Shown here piece by piece: positions 53,775 to 64,000 of a stretch of DNA of 64,000 nt. Origin of the DNA: Pegea sp. RAD2-039 (lineage: Eukaryota > Chordata > Thaliacea > Salpida > Salpidae); contig JAQGEQ010000263.1 of the NCBI GenBank assembly GCA_034620365.1, positions 558,001 through 622,000 of the forward strand, read 5' to 3'. The translations under genes and the position numbers were made by a program. The notes under the pieces were generated by a model that made no database searches, was not told the DNA's origin, and saw only the letters and a program-made list of their open reading frames with translations. Within the stretch, counting starts at the first letter, position 1, and the number at the start of each line of letters is the position of its first letter.

Positions 53775-53850
53775 GCGATCCTGGTGGGACTCGAACCCAC
53801 AATCTTCGGATTAGGAGTCCGACGCCTTCTCCATTAGGCCACAAGACCGC
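53775..53850 (-). tRNA. tRNA-Arg (anticodon CCT)
   Basis: On the minus strand the sequence starts GCGGTCTTGTGGCCTAATGG and ends GGTTCGAGTCCCACCAGGATCGC-like. It has a 7-bp acceptor stem with G-U pairs, A-box TGGCCTAATGG, anticodon loop CTCCTAA, B-box GGTTCGAGTCC and no intron. CCT decodes AGG. Eight T residues follow directly on the transcribed strand, an RNA polymerase III terminator. The body matches animal tRNA-Arg(CCT) closely. Confidence 0.97.
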
Positions 53851-56800
53851 CGGGAAATGCATGAAAAATATTTAATATCAAAATTAATAATCATAATTAC
53901 ATTAAACTTTGTTTAAAAACACAAATTTAAAAAAACAAAACAACAAATTTAGTGATTTCAAATTTTATGTTGCTATCACTTATGGTTTCTTATACTCAGC
54001 CAAAATGATGATTTTTTAGTAAACTTATGATTTATAGAATTTGGAATAATTATTCAACTTCAATATTTTTCTTTTTGGTTTTGTAAAATGATTATTTCAT
54101 TTATTTTCATAAATTTAACTTTTTTTGGAAATAATTTTTATATATATTTGCTATAGTAAGATATTTTAAAATTATTTCAAAATATATTTCAAGTAGATAT
54201 TTAAGAACAAGAAAGTTGTGATAAAATTTAGAAAAATTGTTTAAAATTTATTACATTTTAAAGTAATAAACTAAAAAGTTATATTTCTCAGATAAATTTC
54301 ATTTACAAAATAATCACCAATTAATTTAGCTTTAAAAAGTCATTTGGTTTCTGCAAATAACTTTTATTATTTTTATGTTTTCTCTTAATTTGAAGACTAT
54401 TTTAGATTATAGAATTAATACTTATTTTTGGTTGATTTTACAAACAGTTTTTCAGAAAATTAAAGTTTAAAAATATCAGTTTTATGAATTGATAATTTTG
54501 TTTAAAATTTGAAACTAAAATTGATTACAAATTAAAAACATCGAAAAAATATTAATTTGTAAAATTTGAAGCTAAATTTATGTTTAAAATTTAACACCAA
54601 TATTTTTTCATGGCTTTTTGGTTACTATTTAATCATATATATGTTGTTGATATATTAAGATTTAATTTTAAGAATACAGAACAAAAAGTTTGAACTTTTT
54701 GAACATTGAAATTCTGAACTGGTAAATTGGTGAATTAAAAGTATTTTTTTGTAATTAGTAATTAGATGATTAAAGCTTGGGTCTCTTATGTTAATAATAA
54801 TTAATGATGGATAAATAAGTCTATGAGCTTTAAATGAAATTTTCACAAAATACTCAATGATTTCAGATTATTATTGATTGAAAGTAAAACAATAATATCA
54901 CGACCAAGCGGAGGATGAAAAGATAATTAATTCTTCTAAGTCTTCAACTTTACAGTGACTTGTTTAAATAAATAACGTTTAGTTTCGCATACAATAAACT
55001 ATTTACACTAAACAAACATTATTTTAAGTTTGTTTATGTTCAGAGTTTATTTGTTGTTTATTCATAAATGGCTTTTATTTAAAAAAAAACTTTAGCTTAT
55101 TTTTATCTGATTTATCAATCTTACAAAACGGTTTTTCTAAAACTCTCTTTTTTTAAATAGAAACTATTTTGCTATTATTAAAGTTTTTTATATTATGTTA
55201 CTTAAATCTTAAGATATTTGATTATTTTTTTATGAATTCAAAGTATTCAATCAATTTAAACTTTTTTTTTATGAACATTTTTCTTTTTTTACCATTCTTT
55301 ACTTAAGTTTTATCGTTATTAAACAATTTTGTTTTATTTTTATACAAAAATTGATGTTTTCTGTATGAAAAGCATGAATTGCTGGAAATGTTTAACATCT
55401 TTAATAACAACGTCTAAAAGCTTCTAATGTTTTTCTATATAAATGTTATGATATTGAGTTTCGTTATTTTGATATTTTTGCTTTTCAAATGAATGTTGCT
55501 TGAACTTTGATAACAAGCATTTTATATTTAGATGAAATAATATATTTATAGCTTTTGATACACCAAGAAATTGTTTACATTAATTGTTTTATACAAACAT
55601 TTTTGTATAACCAATTCTGATTCAGTTAACCACTCTAAACTTTAAAAATTTTAAACATTTTTATATAAAATTTAATTTGAATTTAACATTTAATGCCGAG
55701 GTCATGTTTGATATGTCAACTTTAAAATTACATATAAATCAAAATTTGTCAGTTTGACTGATGTAAGTTAAGATAAATCTACAAACCGATCTCATTATCT
55801 ATCTTATATTCAAAATTTAGAATTAACATAATGTCAAGTTGTTTATTTTCCATTTGATATAAAGTATTATTTTATTAATAAACACTAACAATAAGGTTGT
55901 ATAAATAAACTAACTTTTGGAATTAATGTTGATTTCATTTCGATAACAACAAAAACCAGCATAATACACAATATGTATTCCTTGATTTAATTCCAGAACA
56001 ACTCTCTCTTAGTTTTAGTTGTAAACTTTAATATTTTAATGGAAATATTGTTTTTATCTTTACTTTTTTAGACTGAGTAATTGTTTAGAGTTTTAAGCAA
56101 AGTTTGTTTTTCAAATAAACAGTTTCTTTATTTTTTTTAATAAAATTTTTTAAGAACTTTTTTAGATCTGTTGATAACCTACTAAACAGTGAAATAAAAA
56201 TATTTATGTTATATAAAATGCCAGCTGTTTAAGCTAAGAGCACTATTATCATTAAAAAGCTTTAACTATTATTATTTATATTACCTTTTGCTTTAAGAGT
56301 AAGTGTTAATCAATGTAATAACAATAAAGTAGCTATAAAAGTAATATTTTTAAATATGGTGCTTTTATATTATAATTATTTATACCATCTTATATCTTTG
56401 ATAAAACATTTTAATGAAAACTTTAACTTTTTGTGTAACAGTATTTAAATGAATGTTTTCAGTATAGTGTAAGAACATTTTTATTTTATTATAAGCAAAT
56501 AAATAAGTTTATATCACAACAATCATTAAATTTATTGATGTTAAAGTAAGATTTAATCACATTTAAAGAAATAAATTTAAAACTTATAAACTATACACTA
56601 CCTATAATATTTTATTAGTTTTTTTTTCAGTTAGTTAATTTTATAATGATTATCAAAACTTTTTATTGGTTATAGAATAAATTTTTTTGTTCACTGTATC
56701 TGGTTATTAAAGAGTATTATTTTTATTTGGTTTTCTTATAGTTATATAATCTCATTGTCTACTATACTTAAGTTATTTATAAAAAAATTTTAAATAATCT

Positions 56801-56941
56801 GAAATTTTATCTTTTAGCTATAATTTGTAATAAAATTATTGTGAATAAATAAAATTTATATTCATACAATTTATAAATTGTTTTTAGTCGGCATTAATTA
56901 CTGAAAAAATTGTTTTTGTAAAAATTGTTCCTAATGATAAA
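53851..56941. other. long AT-rich spacer, nothing recognised
   Basis: About 3.1 kb of extremely AT-rich DNA with scattered short open frames lacking coding character. No TGACGTCA copies and no repeat structure obvious by eye. GTTTTTAG (AG 56886-56887) is an acceptor-like site before the next start codon. Confidence 0.55.
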
Positions 56942-58314
56942 ATGACAACAAAAACCACAAAAAAAATTTCTAAGGTTATGGATTATACTACTATAAAAAG
57001 AGAAGAGTTCTTAGAATCATTAAACTCATGGGTGAGTCACAATTCAATAGATTTTATTAGCATTTGAATTTATATCATTTTGTCACAGGATTTATTTGAC
57101 GATTTTGAAATTAATAATTCTGCAACTACAGTTTTTGATCAGTTAAATATCAAAGAAAAGGTTCGTTCCGTTTGCATATGAATTTGACATAAAAACTTTA
57201 AGCTAAAACTTGTTTATGATTAAAGTGTTTAAAATACAATTTTTTAACAACTTAACTATTTCTAGGATTTAAAAATAAGAATAAATAGTTTTCATAAAAA
57301 GTTTGTGATAAATTTAAAAAATAAAATTTGAAACACTGCAATAAATATTTCTTTAATAAAAACAAAAATATATTTAAGCAAGTTTAACTTTTTTTAGGTT
57401 TGATTTCTTCAATATTTGTTGTAATTTTGTAATGAATAGTTATTTATATTTTACTAATTCTGTTAAACTACTCAAATAAAAACTAACTTACAAAAAAAAA
57501 TTAAATATTTTTTAAGATTTTAAAACTTTCGTTTTAAAGGATATAATAAATCTTAAAGACAAAATAAGGAAAAAAATTATCTCAAATTGAAAAACATATT
57601 CAAATCATTTATTTGATCTGTAAACAACTTTTAATTATTTAATGAGTTCTAAGAAATATTTACATTATTAACTAAATAAAAATGTTGAAACCATGAAACT
57701 GTTGTTTTAGTTTTGTAGGAAAAAAGTTTTCTACAAAATCTGTTCTTTTTAAGTTTCAAAAATATATCAACAAAGAAAAATTCCTTAAGATAAATTTAAT
57801 CAGATTTGAAATTTTTTGGTTGTTTATCGTTTATTCAAATTCTAAGTAACTACTTTTTAGTAGTCATAAGACAATAGCTTAAACTTACATGCTATAATAT
57901 CAAGAGCTTTACTGTTTGTATCATCAGTACGCCTATGTTGACAAGATCGCATCCGATCTTGGCTGTGAAGAGCCATTTGAAGAATTTGACTTAAGAAGAC
58001 CTATTTGTGAACGATTTCAAGTAACTGAAAATTTGACGGACAAAATGGTCAATTTACTAAAAAGCCCAACAAAATCACCTAAAAGACCACAAGAGTATTT
58101 AAAATACACTTTAAAAACTTTTGGCCGAAATAAAATCTCTCTGTGCCGACAAACAAAAGCTGGAAGCATTTCTGCAAGCCTCTTACGCAGGAGGAAGTCT
58201 TCTATAACCATGACGGACCAATCAAACGCTAGTACTTCAACTCCTTATATGTACGGGAGCTTTCTAGAGACAATTGAAAATATTCAGCTCTCAAAACAAA
58301 AATCTTCAAATTAA
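56942..58314 (+). CDS. small three-exon gene, unknown product
   Basis: Exon 1 56942-57031 (MTTKTTKKISKVMDYTTIKR...), exon 2 57089-57160 (DLFDDFEINNSATTVFDQLN) and exon 3 57928-58314 (YAYVDKIASDLGCEEPFEEF ... LLRRRKSS ... IQLSKQKSSN, stop). All junctions are phase 0 with good GT-AG signals; 182 residues. The C-terminal half is basic and serine/threonine-rich (KSPTKSPKRP, RRRKSS), suggesting phosphorylation sites. No membrane segment or known domain is seen. YVDKIASDLG recalls a short motif of flavin monooxygenases, but nothing else of that family is present, so I do not use it. Exons in the 770-nt second intron cannot be excluded. Confidence 0.55.
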
Positions 58315-61300
58315 TAAGAAACAATTCAAAATGTGTCTTTCGTTTTTAGCAGTAAATTAACTTGCTGTGAATTAAGAAATCGTTTTATTTAATTCAATAA
58401 TAATTCAACCAAAAATAATATTTATTCATTGAAGTTAATTATTCATAACAATTTCATTACTAATTAATAAAATAAAACCTTTTTTCTGTCCATGAAATTA
58501 TGAATTTATAAGCCTTTGTTTTACAACATGAAAACATCTGTTAAATCAAAACGTTTCAGTATATATTTCTTGTTATCTGGAATTTATGTTGACGTTTGTT
58601 ATATGTTCTAAAGCCTTTGAAGCCAGCTAATATGAAATTTAATAAAATAGAATTATCTGAGCGTAACATTTTCAAGGAGTTTAAATACAAATTCCTATTT
58701 TCTTTTGCAAGGTTTTGTAAAGCTCTGAAGTAATGATATGAAAAATATTTACATAAGATGATATGGTACAATTTTGTTTATTAATTATAAAAATAATATA
58801 GAAGAAGCTTATTTGTATTCTAACTTGATTTGTATACGAATTAATAAGATATAAATGAAATACTTGGTAATTGCAGTAACATAGGTTTATTATGATAGAA
58901 ATTATCTGAGAAAAAATCTGCTCATTATAATTGAGTGCTTTCTGAAATATCAAAAGTTTTTCTCATTGTAAATGTAAGACTTAAATAATTAAAACGTGGA
59001 ACAATTTTTACAAGCTAATTGATTCTAGGAAAAGATTATAAAATGTTGAAAAAAATTTGCTAATGTAATAAAAAATGCTTTGGTATGTCTTCTAAGTAAA
59101 GAAACAAGAGGTCTATAATTTAATATTTTTTATAAAGAAAAGCATTAATATGTCTTTAGCTTGATATAAAACTAATTTAAAAAAAATTTGCTTGTTTAGT
59201 TTAAAGATTTGTTGAAAATTTTTGGAGTGAAACCGTTTTTTATGATCTAATTAAAATCTTTAGTTTACTTTAGCATAGCTTTAAGGTAAACGCTTTGACG
59301 AGTTTACAGTAGTCGTTACTTAATGGAAGCAGAACCTGTCTGGTGTTTAAAAGAAAGCAGACTGAAATTATTCGTTGTGGATATTCTCTGGTATCAAAGT
59401 TCGACAATAATTTTTTTTTATTTTCTTGTTATCTAAACCATTAAATGACATAATTTTACTTTTTTAAACTTTTGAAAGCTGTAAAATTTTGTTATGTAAT
59501 TTTAATTACTGAGTTAACCACAAAAATGTTAGTCCGTTTTATTTACCTTTTTTTAAGAAGCAATTCTGATAATAAGCTTCTGTTCGTAGGCAGCTAATTT
59601 AAATTTCTTTCTATTAGCAATCAATTGATCTCTAAAAAAAATGACAATAATATGAAAATATATATTACATATAAATAAAGTTGTATTAAATAAACCTTTG
59701 AAATATTACTTTAAAACTCATTTTTTTTTATCATAATTCATTTTCTTTGTCGAAATCAAATATTTTATTTTTGAAAACGTTTTTATATAAAGTTTATAAA
59801 AGAAATTATTTCTAAAATTGAATTTTCTATATATTACAAAATTTAAAAAAGACATTTCAATTGAAGATTATGAATTATTAAAGGAAAAAATTTAAAAGAA
59901 GAAAATAGAAGTAAGTTTAAAGAAGTTTGCACTGAAATGAACTTTATCTGATTTGCTTTCAGGTAACTTGCTTTCCAAAAAAGAAAGTTCAGCTATATTC
60001 TTAGAAAAAATCTTTGTTAAAACTAGATCTAGTTGGTACGGAAAATTTAATAAACATTTTCATTAAATGAAACTAGAAATACATTTATTAGAAAAGCCAA
60101 GTGCGTTGGAACTAATTTTAAAATATTTTAAAGAAATCTATGGACTTTTATAGAATTAATTAAAAATAAACATTTAATGATTTTATTAATTTCAGAGAAA
60201 TCTAAAGCTGGGAAATCCAAAACACATTTTAAAAGAATTTTTTCTTTGATGTTCTAAAAATAAATAAAAACTTTTTATTTTTTTTAAATAGTTTTATGAT
60301 TTATCGAATGTTTAATAATGGCTACTAAGAATTAGTAATGTTTAACACCACATATGTTCGGGCCTATTTTTAAGTTGTTTTGTAAAAGGCTAGAAATTTC
60401 GATTTTTAAAATTAATTTATTTAACAAAAAGAGAAATGTTAATAAATCTTATTTGCATTTTCATCTAAAGTTTAATTAAGATAAATATTAATATTTTTCT
60501 TTAAGAAGCATTCAATCAAACTCTCAATTTGTTTTGCAGTAATTGGATAGTGAATATAAGGAGACTTTCCAAAGTTTTCTCAACAAACTGCGTCTCATTC
60601 CTCTTAGAGAGTAGAAAAGGGAGATAAATGAGTTTTTACAAGAAATTCTGACGTATTTTGTCACTAACAGCCTATGAGCAAGTCACTTTCTACTGTAAAA
60701 ATTTTTCTCTTTAAATTCAAAAGTTAAAATATTTTAGTCAAATTTTTAGTACTTTCAAAATAAATTTTTCATTTAACGTTTTATTACCTTAAATTAATAA
60801 AATAGATTTATTGGGTGAGCTACTAACCAGGTTTTTAATCATAAAAATGTCATAAATTTGCATATAGATTTATCCACATTTTTTCTAAGAAATTAAAGAT
60901 ATATTAAATATCGTTAAAATTTGTGCTAAGATGGAAAATAATTTTCTAAAACTCTCTTTTACTAATTTGGTATCTTTGAAATTCAAAACAAAAATATTTT
61001 ACTTCACGTATTCAAGTTTAAATAATAATCTTTTTCTAAAGGCAAGATTTTGCAAGTTTTCAAGTTTTCTGCTATGAATAAATAGTACATATAAAAGATT
61101 GCAGAAACCTCATAAATTTTAATATCTAACAAAACAATAGCTCTGGTTAGATTTTAAAAGGTGTTAACGTAAATATTTTAGATTACCAAACATTTAAAAG
61201 TCAAACAGCTAAACAAATATGTAAGTAAAATTTGCAATAAATTTTTGATAATCTGTTTAATGTCGCTGTTATCAAAACAGAGGTCATTATATGTCAGAAT

Positions 61301-64000
61301 ATATATCAGTTTAAAAAAATTAGCTGCAACATTAATAAAACATTCTTATAACCTTTTAAAGTTTTCTTTAATAGCTTTATATTTAGGTAGAAAAATTATT
61401 GAATAATAAATATAAAGTTTATTATTTAAGTAGAATAAATTTTTCTTTCGTTTCTTTAAACTTTCTACTCTTCAATTTTTGGCATTTATGAATCAATCAA
61501 TTTAAGATAAAATAAATAATTTTGGATAAATGAATAAATAATAATAATAGTCTAGAAACATTTACTTAAGAAAAAATTACATTTATATTAATTTGAAACA
61601 TCAAGTTGTAAATCAATAAGAATTAGAAATATTAAGAGAAAAATAATTATATAAAAGTCTTTATAATTCAAAACAGCATCCTTATTACGTATTTATGAGT
61701 ATCGTTGGTAGCCAACGCGGCTAATAGTCGTATTTCACACATATAACACATGTTTAGAAGAAATTTGATGTTTAAAATGTACACCATGTATGATTACTAA
61801 AGTTTTTGCTTCTATTTATCTTTAAAAAAAGGTTTTATGTTTTTATAAAAAACATCTGATAGATATAAATCATTTTTTATAAATCAAATTATTTTTTCTT
61901 AGTGGAAACTTATAGTGATGTAAAATTGAGATACCTTAATCTTATTTTTTTCTACTCGTGGTTACACATAGACTCAAAAATACATAAAGCTAAAAATTAA
62001 AGTTAAGATTAAAATTAGAAAACCTTTAAGAACTGCTTCTAGGAAATACTTGCCTTGTATAGTACACTAGAATTAATTGGTTGATTTTTATATTAAACTG
62101 GTATCCTACAAACCAATAAAATGACAATATCGCTTCTGTTGAAACTTGTTATATTTTTTTCTAAGAATTAGGCGATTATTTGAAATGTACCCGCCTGACA
62201 ATATCTTATAAGCGAGACATATACTGTTGAGGTTTAATAAAAAACATCTTTTGCGGTTCTTTTGTCCTCTCATATATCTTTTACTGGTAAGACTTCTATA
62301 GAAAAGTTTTTCCCTGATTCTGAGAAGAAGGAGACCTCACATTTTTTAGATGATAAACTGTTTTCTAACTGACAGCTCTAGTGGTCTTTTTGATTTCCTA
62401 CCAAAGATTTCAATTGCTGTAGATAAGATAAAACTTTTTTAAAATGAACAAATATTTTTCAAAATCAATTTCAAAATCTTTATTTCAAATTTTCATTGAA
62501 AGTAGAAGTATTATTCAAAAGTTGAGAAAGTTTTTGTTCAGATATTTAAAAAAATATTCAAAAATAAAAAACAATTTATTTTCTATTGGTACAAAAATAT
62601 TTATTTATTTATAAAATCAAAGTTATATCTTGTTGATCAAAATGATAAATAATATTTTTAAATATTTTGAGATCTTAAAATATCTTTATTTGGAGTAAAT
62701 TATAAAAAAAAAAAACTGATTAAATTTAGTTCAAAATAGTTTCTACAAACTTTCTATCATTATTATAAATAAAAGTATGGAAGTTTATGAATATATTTGT
62801 GTATGTTTACTTATCTATTTCTTTTTGAACTTTAATACTTATAAATTAAGTAATAAAATTGATAAATTAAGTTAACTAGTTTTAAGCTCACTCTTTTTTG
62901 TTTCTTACAAAACGATATTTTCCTCTGAGTATTTTTAGAGTACAAGACTTTCTACGGAGTACTTCGTGATCTAACATTTTTAGAGTCATTTAAGGACAAA
63001 TTTAATTCATCTACCAAAAAGAAAAACGCTGAAAGTTTGAAATCAGATATGGCAGCTTGTAGCTACTCCTAAAATGATATAATCCAGTTTCTCCTTCTCT
63101 TAACTGTTTCCAGCATTTGGAAGAAAATTTCAACTTTGTTTTTGCAAAAATAAAAATTATACCTTAGCTAAAATAATATTATTCTAAGTTTCATCTAAAA
63201 GTAACAAAACGTTAAACCGATAGTTTAAATAATTGATAAGTTTGCATATCTGATGAATAGTGTTGTTTTATCTTAAAGGACTTGTTTATTTTAAAAATGA
63301 ATTTGCAAAAGTTCACCAACCTGTTAATTGATATCATTGTTTTTATGTTTTCAATATAACTTCAACAACAACAACAACAACAACCATGTCATATGTTTTG
63401 AGAAATACATTAGTTGTGGTTATTTGTTGTCATATTTTGCTCTGATTAAGCTCTTGTAAGCTCAATTCTTGAAAAGAACCAAAAAATTGTTTGTTCCTAT
63501 AAGGAGATATGAGGTAATCAATACAATTTCTTAGTCTGTGGTTGCATTTATGATTAATTTTATAGGAGTTGTTAAAAATAGATTAAACTTTTTTCTCAAA
63601 ATTAATTTATATTCAAGCTAGTTATTATTTTAGAACCGTAATCTTATGACAACTTGGTTATTTGAAAAGTGTTTTGCAAAAAAAATCGTTTTCAAAAGAA
63701 ACATGACTTTTTGATAAAATTAGATGAGTAATTTATTTTGCTGTTTTGATTTTATAAAAGCGTTGATTTAAATTCCTTTCTATTTTTGAGAAGTTAAACC
63801 TACTTATAATTTCAAGCTTATTTTAAAGGTATTAAAGAAAAGTCATAACAAGCTTGTAAAAAGCGATTGTTCTTTTTTTCAATTTGAGCATATTTCAGCT
63901 GCTTTATTCTAAGAACTCCAAGTTAATAGCTCATATACCCCAGAAAAAAATAAGTCAATAATAAGTTGAGAGTAACGGTATTATTTAATTAGTTATTTTT
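58315..64000. other. AT-rich terminal region, no gene recognised
   Basis: About 5.7 kb without a recognisable coding region, RNA gene or TGACGTCA copy. A short CAA microsatellite (63363-63384) is the only clear repeat. Genes may begin outside the window. Confidence 0.55.
63363..63384. repeat. (CAA)n microsatellite
   Basis: About seven perfect CAA units in an otherwise unremarkable AT-rich stretch. Confidence 0.9.

Noticed and set aside
57928-58314. Flavin monooxygenase C-terminal fragment (YVDKIASDLG)
   Set aside because: Only about ten residues resemble that family; the nucleotide-binding motifs and the rest of the C-terminus are missing.
63363-63384. CRISPR-like or satellite array
   Set aside because: It is a plain CAA microsatellite; no spaced direct repeats are present anywhere in this eukaryotic window.

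Overview
This window is AT-rich metazoan nuclear DNA. The genes have GT-AG introns, many of only 42-60 nt, and they encode animal proteins: complexin, the Mediator kinase CDK8, a two-GAF PDE5/PDE11-type phosphodiesterase, MGAT5, a polypeptide GalNAc-transferase and others. Compact introns, splice acceptors just upstream of almost every start codon and a very abundant TGACGTCA palindrome make me think of a tunicate or another fast-evolving small-genome invertebrate. The sequence alone does not settle the species. I rebuilt exons by hand from splice signals, reading frame and remembered family sequences. For the multi-exon genes the exon phases close exactly from start to stop.

Layout, left to right. 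2.5-3.35 kb (-): complexin-like gene, 3 exons. 5.0-8.3 kb (-): CDK8/19, 10 exons. 10.65-21.05 kb (-): PDE5/PDE11-type phosphodiesterase, 21 exons. One of its introns contains a whole gene on the opposite strand, the Golgi glycosyltransferase MGAT5 (12.0-14.5 kb, 10 exons). 24.7-27.3 kb (+): peroxisomal sarcosine/pipecolate oxidase-like flavoenzyme. It is followed after about 200 bp by ASCC1 (27.5-28.6 kb) and then by a polypeptide GalNAc-transferase (29.2-33.6 kb). 35.9-39.1 kb (+): NT5C2-type cytosolic purine 5'-nucleotidase. 39.7-45.5 kb: two 5'-truncated copies of one non-LTR (CR1/Jockey-like) retrotransposon flank a small lysine-rich gene and a foldback/MITE-like element. A third fragment of the same LINE lies at 23.2 kb. 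47.2-52.4 kb (+): the ribosome quality control ligase listerin (LTN1), in a single 5.2 kb open frame. 52.8-53.2 kb (+): small unknown protein. 53.8 kb (-): tRNA-Arg(CCT). 56.9-58.3 kb (+): small unknown three-exon gene. The rest, notably the first 2.5 kb and the last 5.7 kb, is AT-rich DNA in which I see no gene.

The genes look like ordinary housekeeping and signalling genes and not a single pathway; two (MGAT5, GALNT) are Golgi glycosyltransferases. The strongest unexplained signal is the palindromic octamer TGACGTCA. I counted 59 copies by eye, where base composition predicts fewer than one. They lie in introns, exons and spacers alike, clustered in MGAT5, PIPOX-ASCC1 and the 3' half of LTN1. 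In LTN1 they have grown into an in-frame 60-bp minisatellite. A second notable pattern is a splice-acceptor-like site shortly upstream of all twelve inferred start codons, which fits spliced-leader trans-splicing or universal 5'-UTR introns.
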